Origin: Acidothermaceae bacterium | Lineage (GTDB): Bacteria; Actinomycetota; Actinomycetes; Acidothermales; Acidothermaceae | DNA: 25,922 nucleotides | Direction of reading: 5' to 3' | NCBI GenBank assembly: GCA_025925185.1 | Contig: JAICLV010000013.1 | Coordinates: forward strand, 1 to 25,922 | Shown here: positions 1-8,720 of the stretch, one piece after another | How the letters are laid out: the number at the start of each line of letters is the position of its first letter | Position numbering within the stretch: position 1 is the stretch's first letter | Program-made: the position numbers and the translations under genes | Notes under the pieces: model-generated | What the model was told of the DNA's origin: nothing | The model's database searches: none | Seen by the model: the letters and a program-made list of their open reading frames with translations, nothing else

Positions 1-1375
1 CGCCGACGGCCACGCGGCGGCCGCCGATCGTGGCGGTGACGCCGACTGCGGCGGAGGCCCGGAAATCGGCTGCCGGCATGATCCGCAGGCCCCGCTGCTC
101 GGCCGCGGCGACGATGGCTCGCGCGAGGGGGTGCTCGCTGTCGGACTCCGCTGCGGCGGCGACAGCGAGCAGCTCGTCCTCGGAGCCGACCGTCGCGGCC
201 AGCGCGCGGACGACGGGCCGGCCCGCCGTCAGGGTTCCCGTCTTGTCGAACAGCACTGTGTCGACCGTGCGCATCCGCTCGAGCGCCGCCCGATCCTTCA
301 CCAGCACGCCGCTGCGAGCGGCCCGTTCGGTGGAGATCGACACCACAAGCGGGATCGCCAACCCGAGTGCGTGGGGGCAGGCGATGACCAAGACCGTGAT
401 GACTCGGGTCAAAGCGTCGTCCGGTGCTCCGATCAAGCTCCAGACCACGGCGGTGATGACCGCCGCGCCCGCGGCGAACCAGAACAGCCAGCCCGCGGCC
501 CGGTCGGCCAGCAGCTGCGCGCGTGTCGACGACGCTTGTGCGTCGGCGACGAGACGCTGGATCCCGGCCAGCGCGGTGTCGTCCCCGACGGCGGTGACTC
601 GCACGCGGACAGCGGTGTCGGTGGCGACCGTCCCGGCGACCACGGTGTCGCCGACCGTGCGACGAACCGGCCTTGACTCGCCGGTGATCATCGACTCGTC
701 CACCTCGGCCGTGCCCTCGACGACCGCGCCGTCCGCCGGCACGCGCCCACCAGGCCGGACGACGACCACGTCGCCGAGCACCAAGTCCGACGGCGCCACC
801 GTGACGACGCGTTCGCCGTCCACCTTCTCCGCCTCGTCCGGCAGCAACGCGGCGAGCGAGTCGAGCGCGGACGACGTCTGCGCGAGCGCCCGCATCTCCA
901 GCCAGTGGCCGAGCAGCATGATGACGACGAGCAGCGCGAGCTCCCACCAGAACTCCAAATCGTGGGAGAGCAACCCGGTGCTGGCGCCCCACGAGGCGAC
1001 GAACGCGACGGTGATCGCCATGCCGATCAGCAGCATCATCCCGGGCTTGCGGGCGCGCAGTTCGGCGACGGCGCCCGTGAGGAACGGGCGACCGCCCCAG
1101 GCGTAGATAACGGTGCCGAGGGCAGGCGCGACCCATCTCAAACCGGGGATGTCAGGAAGTGTGTAGCCGACGATGTCGGCGAACATCGCGCTGAGCAGCA
1201 CGGTGGGAACCGACAGGACCAATGTGATCCAAAACAGCCGGCGGAACATCGTGACGTGATCGCCGTGGCCCTCGTGCCCGCCGTGCCCGCCGTGGCCCTC
1301 GAGCCCGCCGTGTTCACCGTGCTCGTGGGTCGGCGTCGCCTGGCCGGCAGGCGGACTCTCGGAGGTTGTCGGCAC
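1..1375 (-). CDS. CPH-type heavy-metal P-type ATPase (P1B-3, CopB-like), 3' end outside the window
   Basis: Membrane ATPase expected to export copper or silver. The reading frame is open from a GTG at 1375-1373 to the window edge, giving 458 residues. The start is supported by GAGGAG six bases upstream. The N-terminus has no CxxC domain; residues 17-40 instead hold eight histidines. Membrane segments follow, then an actuator domain with TGES, the ion-site motif C333-P334-H335 in an IACPHALG context, and the phosphorylation site D377-K-T-G. CPH together with a His-rich N-terminus is the hallmark of the P1B-3/CopB group, as distinct from the CPC CopA at 14089. The C-terminal part of the P domain and the last membrane helices lie beyond position 1. 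A CsoR-like palindrome sits just upstream, so copper control is likely. Family is sure; metal specificity (Cu+, Cu2+ or Ag+) is inferred. Confidence 0.93.
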   Translation of the reverse strand, partial: MPTTSESPPAGQATPTHEHGEHGGLEGHGGHGGHEGHGDHVTMFRRLFWITLVLSVPTVLLSAMFADIVGYTLPDIPGLRWVAPALGTVIYAWGGRPFLTGAVAELRARKPGMMLLIGMAITVAFVASWGASTGLLSHDLEFWWELALLVVIMLLGHWLEMRALAQTSSALDSLAALLPDEAEKVDGERVVTVAPSDLVLGDVVVVRPGGRVPADGAVVEGTAEVDESMITGESRPVRRTVGDTVVAGTVATDTAVRVRVTAVGDDTALAGIQRLVADAQASSTRAQLLADRAAGWLFWFAAGAAVITAVVWSLIGAPDDALTRVITVLVIACPHALGLAIPLVVSISTERAARSGVLVKDRAALERMRTVDTVLFDKTGTLTAGRPVVRALAATVGSEDELLAVAAAAESDSEHPLARAIVAAAEQRGLRIMPAADFRASAAVGVTATIGGRRVAVG

Positions 1376-1391
1376 CGTTGGCTCCTCGTCG

Positions 1392-1411
1392 ATAATACCC
1401 CTATGGGGTAT
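1392..1411 (-). promoter_or_regulatory. CsoR-like operator overlapping a -10 box for the CPH ATPase
   Basis: ATACCCC-TAT-GGGGTAT (1395-1411) is a perfect inverted repeat of 7-base arms. On the minus strand TATTAT (1397-1392) reads as a good -10 box overlapping the left arm. It would start transcription about 10 bases before the GTG at 1375. The core TACCCC-N3-GGGGTA is the same as in the csoR/copZ intergenic region at 13838-13852. I infer that the CsoR encoded in this window binds both sites. Confidence 0.75.
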
Positions 1412-1458
1412 ATGCCGAACCCGCGCGAGCGGGGCCGTATTCCTCGGCGATCCATCGC

Positions 1459-2073
1459 TCAACGCTTGGCGGCGACGCCCTCATACGTGTACCCAAAAGC
1501 CTTCGGGCCCCGCATGTAGTAGTTCGTCAGTCGCACCAACTCGAGTCCGGATCGCCGCACGTGTTCGTCGATCGGCCGGTTGAGGTGGCAACCCCCGGCC
1601 AGCCGTCGCTGTATCGGGGTGAGCCGGGCCTGCCAGCGGGCGACGCTGGGGTCGAGTGAAAGTCCGTGCTCGACGAAACGCAGGGTGCCGCCGGGTCGCA
1701 GCACACGGTTCATCTCGGTGAGAGCCCGATCGAGGTCGGGGATCGTGCACAGCGTCCAGGTGCTGAGCACGTGGTCGACGCTGGCCGCGTCGAGCGGCAG
1801 GTGCTGCCCGTCGAGGGCGACGTACTCGATCGGCACGGAGCTGGCGGCGATGCGCTCCGCCGCGCGCTTCCAGGCGACACCGGATGGGTCGACCGCCAAG
1901 AGCTCGCTAACGCCGGGCGGGTAATGCGGCACGTTCAGTCCCGACCCGAAGCCAACCTCGACGACGCGACCTTCGAGCCCGGCCGCGACCCGATGGCGGA
2001 TCTCGGTGAACTGCCCGCCGCGCATGGCGATGTCGATCACGCGGGGGAGGACCCGGTCGGCGTAGACGCCCAT
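1459..2073 (-). CDS. Class I SAM-dependent methyltransferase (UbiE/METTL7-like)
   Basis: Predicted 204-residue methyltransferase. From the ATG at 2073 the protein begins MGVYADRVLPRVID, the usual start of this family. It carries the SAM-binding glycine motif VVEVGFGSGLN, the acidic motif LAVDPS, and the later motifs VLSTWTLCTIPDLDRAL and LRPGGTLRFVEHG, followed by LTPIQRRLAGGCHLNR. Relatives include phospholipid- or quinone-type methyltransferases; the substrate cannot be read from the sequence. The frame extends to a GTG at 2121, but that codon lies inside the palindrome at 2110-2139, so I prefer 2073. No Shine-Dalgarno is visible before 2073. GATACT ends six bases upstream, so a leaderless message is possible. 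It is divergent from the MarR gene and may share its operator. Confidence 0.85.
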   Translation of the reverse strand: MGVYADRVLPRVIDIAMRGGQFTEIRHRVAAGLEGRVVEVGFGSGLNVPHYPPGVSELLAVDPSGVAWKRAAERIAASSVPIEYVALDGQHLPLDAASVDHVLSTWTLCTIPDLDRALTEMNRVLRPGGTLRFVEHGLSLDPSVARWQARLTPIQRRLAGGCHLNRPIDEHVRRSGLELVRLTNYYMRGPKAFGYTYEGVAAKR

Positions 2074-2109
2074 GGCGCCAGTATCGACGAGCCGAAAGGC
2101 TTCGAGTCT

Positions 2110-2139
2110 CTGAGATAACACAGATTTGTGTTATCTCAG
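2110..2139. promoter_or_regulatory. Perfect 13-bp-arm palindrome, probable MarR operator
   Basis: Arms CTGAGATAACACA (2110-2122) and TGTGTTATCTCAG (2127-2139) are exact inverted repeats around a 4-base spacer GATT. It lies between the divergent methyltransferase and MarR genes and covers the -35 element of the latter. Size and symmetry fit a MarR-family dimer site. I infer autoregulation by the protein starting at 2162. Confidence 0.8.
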
Positions 2140-2154
2140 TTGTACGTGTAGCTT
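2126..2154 (+). promoter_or_regulatory. Promoter of the MarR-ABC transporter operon
   Basis: TTGTGT (2126-2131) and TAGCTT (2149-2154) are separated by 17 bases. The predicted transcript start falls at about 2161-2162, the GTG start codon itself, so the message is probably leaderless. The -35 box lies inside the palindrome at 2110-2139, which would give direct repression. Confidence 0.6.
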
Positions 2155-2161
2155 GTGGCTC

Positions 2162-2662
2162 GTGCCTACCGACGCCGAGTTGACCTTCGCCGACCACGCC
2201 GGCCGGCTGTACGCCCGCCGCTACGGGTTCGCGCCGATGGTGGGGCGGCTCGTCGGCTACCTCGCGATCTGCGATCCGCCAGAGCAGAGCATCGCCGAGT
2301 TGGCCGACGCGTTGCTCGCGAGCCGCAGCGCGATCTCGGGCGCGGTGAAGACGCTGGAGCAGATTCACGTCGTCCGCCGATCGCGCGCCGCCGGCGAGCG
2401 GATGGACCGCGTCCGCATCGACCTGATCGCCTCGGCGGCGTCCGGGTTCGACGTCACCGAGTACGTCGAACAAGGCAATCTGGCGCGCGAAGGACTGCAG
2501 GTCATCAAGAACGCGCCGATCGAACGGCGGGCGGTGCTGCTGTGGTGGGCCGCGTTCGCGGACTTCCTGGCTGAGAAGCTCCCCGACCTCGAGAAGCAGT
2601 GGATAGCGCACCGTGCCGCGTTGGTGAAGTCCGGCAAGCTGCCCGACTCCTCGCAGCTGTGA
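2162..2662 (+). CDS. MarR/GbsR-family transcriptional regulator
   Basis: A 166-residue winged-helix regulator. The GTG at 2162 gives PTDAELTFADHAGRLYARRYG, the typical beginning of this GbsR/MarR branch that accompanies ABC exporters. The helix-turn-helix is visible in QSIAELADALLASRSAISGAVKTLEQI, with a wing around RRSRAAGERMDRVRID. The rest, EQGNLAREGLQVIKNAPIERRAVLL, should form dimerisation helices. The frame is open upstream to 2126, but those codons run through the operator and promoter and give an unlikely Cys-rich stretch. The gene is followed after 23 bases by the ABC ATPase, so it probably controls the exporter and itself through the palindrome at 2110-2139. The inducer is unknown. 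Confidence 0.88.
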   Translation: MPTDAELTFADHAGRLYARRYGFAPMVGRLVGYLAICDPPEQSIAELADALLASRSAISGAVKTLEQIHVVRRSRAAGERMDRVRIDLIASAASGFDVTEYVEQGNLAREGLQVIKNAPIERRAVLLWWAAFADFLAEKLPDLEKQWIAHRAALVKSGKLPDSSQL

Positions 2663-2685
2663 ACGTCTCGAACGAGGAATTGGCA

Positions 2686-3641
<956 letters not shown>

Positions 3642-3645
<4 letters not shown>

Positions 3646-4445
3646 ACAGCTCTCTCGCGTACTCGCTGACCGACTCGCGCACGATGCTGCGACGCAACCT
3701 CAAACGTCAGGTCCGATACCCGTCGATCACGGTCATGCTCATCGGCATGCCGCTGGTTTTCCTGCTGCTGTTCGTGTACGTCTTCGGCGGCCAACTCGGC
3801 GCCGGTCTTGGTACGCACCCGGCCGCACATCAAGGCCGCAGCGCTTACCTCGCCTACGTCACACCCGGAATCCTCATCATGACCGTCGCATCCGCGGCGC
3901 TCGGCACCGCCATTTCCGTCGCCATGGACATGACCCAAGGGATCGTCGCGCGGTTCCGCACGATGTCGATCGCTCGCGGCGCGGTGCTCACCGGGCACGT
4001 GCTTGGCACTCTCTTGCAAGCGTTGGTCGGCCTGGTCGTCCTCGGTGGTGTCGCGGCCGCCCTCGGCTTCCGGCCGGCCGTCGGCGCCTTGAACTGGGTT
4101 GCCGCCCTTTGCGTACTTCTGCTCTTCGCCCTCGCGTTGATCTGGCTTTCGACCGCGCTCGGCCTTGCGGCGAAGTCGGTCGAGACAGCGAGCAACACCC
4201 CGATGTTCCTCACGCTGCTGCCGTTCCTCGGCAGCGGTTTCGTCCCGACCGACTCCATGCCCGCGGGGCTGCGGCAGTTCGCGCAATACCAGCCGTTCAC
4301 GCCGGTTACCGAGACGGTTCGGCACCTGCTGACCGGCGGGCCTGTCGCCCACCACGCGATCGCAGCCATCGCCTGGAGCCTCGGCATCAGCGTTGTGGCG
4401 TACCTGTGGTCGATCCGCCTTTACGAGCGCCGCGCCGTGCGTTGA
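3642..4445 (+). CDS. ABC exporter permease (DrrB/ABC-2 type)
   Basis: A 267-residue ABC-2 membrane protein with about six hydrophobic segments, starting with SITVMLIGMPLVFLLLFVYVF. It contains the family stretch YVTPGILIMTVASAALGTAISVA and a late segment with FLGSGFVPTDSMPAGLRQFAQYQPFTPV, typical of DrrB proteins. Its ATG overlaps the ATPase stop codon (ATGA), so the two are translationally coupled and should form one exporter. The gene ends 25 bases inside the tail of the convergent potassium importer gene (ends at 4445 and 4421), leaving no room for a separate terminator. Confidence 0.92.
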
Positions 4446-6361
4446 CCGACGTCCAACTTCGAGTTCATCTGCGGGCCGCGTCGGTTCGGCTGTCTCAGCC
4501 GCAGCTGCCAGGGCACGCTCGTGACCATCACACCAGGCTCGAACAACAGCCGAGCCTTCAGGCGAAGGGCGGTCTGATTGTGGAGCAGGTGCTGCCACGG
4601 CCGCCCGACGACGTATTCAGGGATGAAGACCGTCACGACGTCGCGAGGGCTCCCTCGACGGACGCCGCGGATGTATTCGAGCACGGGTCGCGTGATCTCG
4701 CGATAGGGCGAATCAAGCGCCACCAGTGGGATGTCAACGTCGTGTGTGAGCCATGCCTGTTCAAGTTCTGCAAGCTCCGCGTCGTTGATGCGCAGACTCA
4801 CCGCCTCGAGTCGAGTCGGTCGGGTCGCCTTCGCGTACGCGATCGCACGGAGGGCAGGCAGGTGCAACGTGGAGACCAGCACGATCGCGTGGTTCCGAGC
4901 GGGCAACGTCGGATTCTCCGCCATGTTGATCGTGATCTCGGCGGTTACAAGGCTGTAATGCCGTCGGATTCCTTTCATAGTGATGAAGAGCAGCGCCATC
5001 GCCGCTACTGCGATCCACGCGCCCTCCGGGACCTTGGTCGCCACGATGATGATGAGCACGAGAAAGGTCGTGCCCGCACCGATGAGATTGATGGCGCGCG
5101 ACACCTTCAAGCGTCGCCGATTCTGCGCCGTTGGCAGCAGCCGGTTCCAATGCCGTACCATCCCCGCCTGGCTAAGCGTGAAGCTCGTGAACACGCCGAT
5201 GATGTAGAGCTGGATCAGTTTGTCGATGTTGGCGTCGAAGCCAATGACGAGCGCCATCGCGAATCCGCCGAGCAGCACGATGCCGTTGCTGAATACGAGT
5301 TTGTCGCCGCGGTTGCGAAGTTGGCGCGGCAGGAAGTCTCGCTCAGCGAGGATAGACGCCAGGCCAGGAAAGCCGTTGAAAGCGGTGTTTGCCGCGAGGA
5401 TCAAGATGCCGGCGGTAGCGGCTTGAAAGACATAGAACAACACTGACGTGCCGCCGAACACGGAGCGGGCGATCTGCGAGATGACCGATGGATTGCCGCT
5501 GGTTTCGGCGTGTGCGTCCAAGTTTCGGGCCAGCACGGTGATGCCGACGAACATCGTCACGGACAGCAGCCCCATGATGGCGAGCGTGTTCGCCGCGTTC
5601 CGTGGCTTCGGACGGCGAAACGCCGGAACGCCGTTGCTGATCGCTTCGACGCCGGTCAACGCTGTGCAGCCAGATGCAAACGCCCTCGCGAGCAGGACAA
5701 CGGTGAGAATGCCGCCGGTGTGCGCGACCTTGACGATCTGCTCGGTCGAGGTCGACGCTTGCGGCAACCGGCCGGCCAACCCCTTCGCTGCGGCAACGAC
5801 AAACATCAAGTAGGTCAACCCGACGAACGCATAAGTCGGGACTGCGAACGTTCGCCCAGCTTCTCTCACTCCACGCAAGTTCGCCACCAGTAGCAGCGTG
5901 ATGAATCCAACTGACAGCGCGACCGCGTCTCGGCTGAGAAAGGGGACACTGCTCGTGATCGCCACGACACCAGCGACGACAGACACCGCGACTGTCATGA
6001 CGTAGTCAACGAGCAGCGCGCTCGCAGCAGTCAACGCCGCGTTCTCGCCGAAGTTGTCGAGACTGACCGCAAATGCTCCACCGCCGTTTGGATAAGCGCG
6101 ACAGGTCTGCCGGTACGAAAGCACGACGACAACGAGCAGGACGGCGATGACCACCGCGATCCACTTCGCGAATGCGAGATAGGCCGCCCCGCCGTACGCG
6201 GCGACTAGCACGATTTCCTCTGTCGCATAGGCAACGGACGACAGTGGGTCGGAGGCGAAGATGGGCAGCGCGAGCCATTTCGGCAGCAGTGTCTCCTGCA
6301 GTTGCTGACTTTGCAGCGGGCGGCCAACGAGCAGCCGTTTGGCACCGACCTGGATCGCCAA
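4421..6361 (-). CDS. KimA-type potassium importer (APC superfamily)
   Basis: A 646-residue membrane protein: about 12 hydrophobic segments up to residue 460, then a soluble USP-like domain (about 480-620), the architecture of Bacillus subtilis KimA (formerly YdaO). The signatures FASDPLSSVAYATEE (35-49) and FASGCTALTGVEAISNGVPAF (228-248) are strongly conserved in KimA proteins. D38, Y45, Y120, T123 and S127 sit two residues after the K+-site residues D36, Y43, Y118, T121 and S125 that I recall for KimA, so the potassium site looks intact. KimA works as a proton-coupled high-affinity K+ importer and is inhibited by c-di-AMP in Bacillus; either may hold here. Start is a TTG at 6361 with GGAGG five bases upstream. 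It is divergent from kdpD/kdpE-like genes, which suggests K+-dependent control. General amino-acid transport is the alternative and less likely. Confidence 0.88.
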   Translation of the reverse strand: MAIQVGAKRLLVGRPLQSQQLQETLLPKWLALPIFASDPLSSVAYATEEIVLVAAYGGAAYLAFAKWIAVVIAVLLVVVVLSYRQTCRAYPNGGGAFAVSLDNFGENAALTAASALLVDYVMTVAVSVVAGVVAITSSVPFLSRDAVALSVGFITLLLVANLRGVREAGRTFAVPTYAFVGLTYLMFVVAAAKGLAGRLPQASTSTEQIVKVAHTGGILTVVLLARAFASGCTALTGVEAISNGVPAFRRPKPRNAANTLAIMGLLSVTMFVGITVLARNLDAHAETSGNPSVISQIARSVFGGTSVLFYVFQAATAGILILAANTAFNGFPGLASILAERDFLPRQLRNRGDKLVFSNGIVLLGGFAMALVIGFDANIDKLIQLYIIGVFTSFTLSQAGMVRHWNRLLPTAQNRRRLKVSRAINLIGAGTTFLVLIIIVATKVPEGAWIAVAAMALLFITMKGIRRHYSLVTAEITINMAENPTLPARNHAIVLVSTLHLPALRAIAYAKATRPTRLEAVSLRINDAELAELEQAWLTHDVDIPLVALDSPYREITRPVLEYIRGVRRGSPRDVVTVFIPEYVVGRPWQHLLHNQTALRLKARLLFEPGVMVTSVPWQLRLRQPNRRGPQMNSKLDVGQRTARRS

Positions 6362-6428
6362 CTGAGCCTCCGTGAGCTGCGTCTGTTCGACGGTAGAGAT
6401 TCAAGGCGTCTGCGGCCGTAAGCCCGGA

Positions 6429-6470
6429 GTCAAGATCGTGAGCTCGGGCGTTAGGAAAGCGTCAAGATCG
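6429..6470. repeat. 10-bp direct repeat in the kimA/kdpD divergent region
   Basis: GTCAAGATCG occurs at 6429-6438 and 6461-6470, 32 bases apart (about three helical turns). Similarity continues on the right (AGCTCGG and GGCTCGG with a 2-base offset). A weaker match, TTCAAGGCGT, is at 6400-6409. OmpR/KdpE-family regulators bind direct repeats, so this is a candidate KdpE site serving both divergent genes. No other element is evident in 6362-6526. Confidence 0.5.
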
Positions 6471-6513
6471 GGCTCGGCGGGCCCTCCGAATGGCCGGACG
6501 AGCGATAGCAGTC

Positions 6514-6519
6514 CACAAT
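6514..6519 (+). promoter_or_regulatory. Candidate -10 box for kdpD, leaderless start
   Basis: CACAAT ends seven bases before the GTG start at 6527, so transcription would begin at the start codon. No good -35 box lies at the expected distance (6491-6496 is TGGCCG), which fits an activator-dependent promoter. This is a weak call from spacing alone. Confidence 0.35.
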
Positions 6520-6526
6520 CGACCTT

Positions 6527-7963
6527 GTGAACAGGAGGGCCGATCCTCGTCGCCTTGCGGCGGCCATGGGCTCACGCCGACTAATGATTGGCATGAGCAT
6601 GGCACTGTTGACGCCGCCGCTGTTGACCGTGGGCACCGCCGCGCTCAGGCCGCATCTCGCGCTCGTCGATGACGTTCTGATCTACCTGTTTGCCGTCGTC
6701 TGTGTCGCGGTGGTCGGAGGCTTCTGGCCGGCGATGGTTGCCGCGGTCGCGAGCTGTCTTTTCTTGAACTGGTACCTGACGCCGCCCGTGCACACCTGGA
6801 TCATTCATACGCCGCAAGACATCATGGCGCTGGTCCTGTTCCTTGCTGTCGCTGCCGTCGTCTCCAGTGTCGTTCTCCAGGCCGCCACGCGCGCGGCGAC
6901 GAGCGACCGGCTGAAGGCCGAGGCCGAGATCCTCCTTGAGCTCGCCCGCAAGGTGTTGGCCGGCGATGACAGCGCGGAAGCGGTGCTTGCCCAGCTGCGC
7001 GACGCGACGGGGTACTCGTCGGAGTTGCTCGAACGGGTGAAAGGCACGTGGGTTCGCGTTGCCGGCGTCCCGGCGTCCGGCGAGCGCGTGCGCGAGATCG
7101 CGATTGGCCAGCGCCTCCGTTTCCGCGCATCCCGCACGGCAACGGCGAGCGGGCCGGTCAGCGCACGCGTCCTCGAGGGTTATGGTGCGCAAGCCGCAGC
7201 GGCGCTCCAGCGCGCCCGGCTCCGCATGCAGGTTGCTCAAGCCGCAGGCCTGGCTGAGGCAGACCGCATGCGCACCACGCTTTTGGCCGCTGTCAGCCAC
7301 GACCTTCGAACACCACTCGCCGCTGTGAAGGCGAGCGTGAGCACGTTGCGCCAGACAGATGTCGACTGGTCGCCCGAGGACCGCGCCGAGCTGCTCGCCA
7401 CGATCGAAGATGGGGCCGACCGGCTCACGGACCTCATCGCCAACCTTCTCGACATGAGCCGTGTTAGCGCTGGTGCGCTGTCTCCGGTCCTCCGGCCGGT
7501 CGGTCTCGACGAGATTGCGCCGATGATGGCGAGCTCGTTGGACCACGGTGGCGTGATGCGCTTCGACATCGCCGATGACTTGCCGTTGGTGCTTGCCGAC
7601 CCAGGATTATTGGAACGGGCGCTGGCAAACCTCGCCAGCAACGCGTTGCGGTATTCCCCGCGCGGCCATCCGCCCACGCTTCACGCGCATGCGGTAGGTG
7701 GCCGGGTGTTGATCGACGTCATTGATAGCGGCCCGGGTGTCCCCGAGGATGAGCGCGCTCGCATCGTGCAGCCCTTCCACCAGCTTGGCGATCAGCGGCG
7801 AGGTAGTGGCGTTGGGCTTGGTCTCGCCGTCGCCAAGGGCTTCGTCGAAGTGATGGGCGGCGAACTACGCGCGCTCTCAACGCTGGGCGGGGGGCTCACG
7901 ATGCGCATCGACCTTGCGGCCGCCCCAAAGAAGGCGTCGGTAACCGCGGACGTCGCGTCATGA
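6527..7963 (+). CDS. kdpD: KdpD-like sensor histidine kinase lacking the N-terminal KdpD/USP region
   Basis: A 478-residue membrane kinase, much shorter than the roughly 900-residue E. coli KdpD. The cytoplasmic KdpD and USP domains are absent. It begins with the DUF4118-type four-helix membrane part (about 20-118), including LFLNWYLTPPVHTW, the counterpart of the FNFFF..P motif. A linker/GAF-like region follows, then the H-box SHDLRTPLAAVKAS with H258, the N-box with N372, DSGPG (400-404) and GSGVGLGLAVAKG. All catalytic boxes are present. GTG 6527 is used because nothing supports an earlier start; ATG codons at residues 14 and 20 are alternatives. ATGA overlap with the regulator shows an operon. 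It should sense low K+ or turgor and phosphorylate the KdpE-like partner. Confidence 0.88.
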   Translation: MNRRADPRRLAAAMGSRRLMIGMSMALLTPPLLTVGTAALRPHLALVDDVLIYLFAVVCVAVVGGFWPAMVAAVASCLFLNWYLTPPVHTWIIHTPQDIMALVLFLAVAAVVSSVVLQAATRAATSDRLKAEAEILLELARKVLAGDDSAEAVLAQLRDATGYSSELLERVKGTWVRVAGVPASGERVREIAIGQRLRFRASRTATASGPVSARVLEGYGAQAAAALQRARLRMQVAQAAGLAEADRMRTTLLAAVSHDLRTPLAAVKASVSTLRQTDVDWSPEDRAELLATIEDGADRLTDLIANLLDMSRVSAGALSPVLRPVGLDEIAPMMASSLDHGGVMRFDIADDLPLVLADPGLLERALANLASNALRYSPRGHPPTLHAHAVGGRVLIDVIDSGPGVPEDERARIVQPFHQLGDQRRGSGVGLGLAVAKGFVEVMGGELRALSTLGGGLTMRIDLAAAPKKASVTADVAS

Positions 7964-8676
7964 AGGCCAGCGTTCTCGTCATCGAAGACGAGCCGGCAAT
8001 GGTACGCACGCTCCGTATCAACCTGTCGGCTCGCGAGTACGAGGTTCACGCTGCCTTCGACGGTGCCTCCGGCCTCGCCTCGATGGCGCGCGAGCGACCC
8101 GATGCCGTGATTCTCGATCTTGGGCTCCCGGACATGGACGGCACGGATGTCATCAACGGCATTCGAGGATGGTCAGCGGTACCGATCATCGTGTTGTCCG
8201 CGCGCGAGCAGGAGGTCGAAAAGGTCGCTGCTCTTGATGCTGGGGCCGACGACTACGTGACCAAGCCCTTCGGAATGGACGAGCTGCTGGCCCGACTTCG
8301 CGCGGCGACGCGGCGGAGCAGCCCGGCACCCGATGCGCCGGTGGTGCGCACCCGTCATTTCGAGGTCAACCTTGCCACGCAGCGCGTCAGCGGTATCGGT
8401 GGGGCCGTGGTTCGGTTGACCCCCACGGAGTGGCACTTCCTCGAACTCTTGGCCCGTCACCCTGGGCGGTTGGTCAGCGGGCGGCAGGTACTCCAGGAGG
8501 TGTGGGGCCCCGGCTATGGCGTCGAAACTCACTACCTGCGCGTCTATATGGCGCAGTTGCGGCGCAAGCTCGAACCTGATCCAGCGCATCCATGCTGCCT
8601 GTTGACGGAGACGGGCATGGGCTACCGGCTCGTTGTCGGCGCGACTCAGCCCGATGATTGCGTCGCCTTCCCGTGA
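7960..8676 (+). CDS. kdpE: KdpE-like OmpR-family response regulator
   Basis: A 238-residue regulator. The receiver domain has acidic residues D10-E11, phosphoacceptor D53 in VILDLGLPDMDG, S80 and K102 in [19 protein letters not shown], a segment characteristic of KdpE. The winged-helix output domain contains LTPTEWHFLELLARHPGRLVS and GVETHYLRVYMAQLRRKLEPDP. The final 10-12 residues (ATQPDDCVAFP) extend past the normal end of the domain. It overlaps kdpD by four bases. No kdpFABC genes lie in the window, so the most likely nearby target is the divergent KimA-type importer, perhaps through the repeat at 6429-6470. Confidence 0.9.
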   Translation: MKASVLVIEDEPAMVRTLRINLSAREYEVHAAFDGASGLASMARERPDAVILDLGLPDMDGTDVINGIRGWSAVPIIVLSAREQEVEKVAALDAGADDYVTKPFGMDELLARLRAATRRSSPAPDAPVVRTRHFEVNLATQRVSGIGGAVVRLTPTEWHFLELLARHPGRLVSGRQVLQEVWGPGYGVETHYLRVYMAQLRRKLEPDPAHPCCLLTETGMGYRLVVGATQPDDCVAFP

Positions 8677-8688
8677 GGAATGGTCGCG

Positions 8689-8706
8689 GTCGTTGTCGGC
8701 GACGAC
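8689..8706. terminator. Short hairpin between convergent kdpE and SDR genes
   Basis: GTCGTTG / CGACGAC form a 7-base stem (one G-T pair) around a TCGG loop, in the 44-base gap between the stop at 8676 and the convergent stop at 8721. There is no T-run, so it could act as a T-less actinobacterial terminator or be chance in GC-rich DNA. Confidence 0.3.
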
Positions 8707-8720
8707 GCGCACGCTCTTCG

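Noticed and set aside
30..1106. Long plus-strand open frame (358 codons) opposite the CPH ATPase
   Set aside because: It is the complement of the ATPase frame; the product is low-complexity Ser/Ala/Thr/Arg with no motif. The minus strand carries TGES, CPH and DKTG.
4109..5446. Plus-strand open frame of 445 codons over the end of drrB and the potassium importer
   Set aside because: Shadow in another frame of drrB and antisense to the importer; no motif.
6362..6526. c-di-AMP (ydaO-type) riboswitch before the KimA-type gene
   Set aside because: Looked for because Bacillus kimA has one. The leader available on the minus strand shows no conserved ydaO sequence blocks that I can recognise, only the direct repeat.
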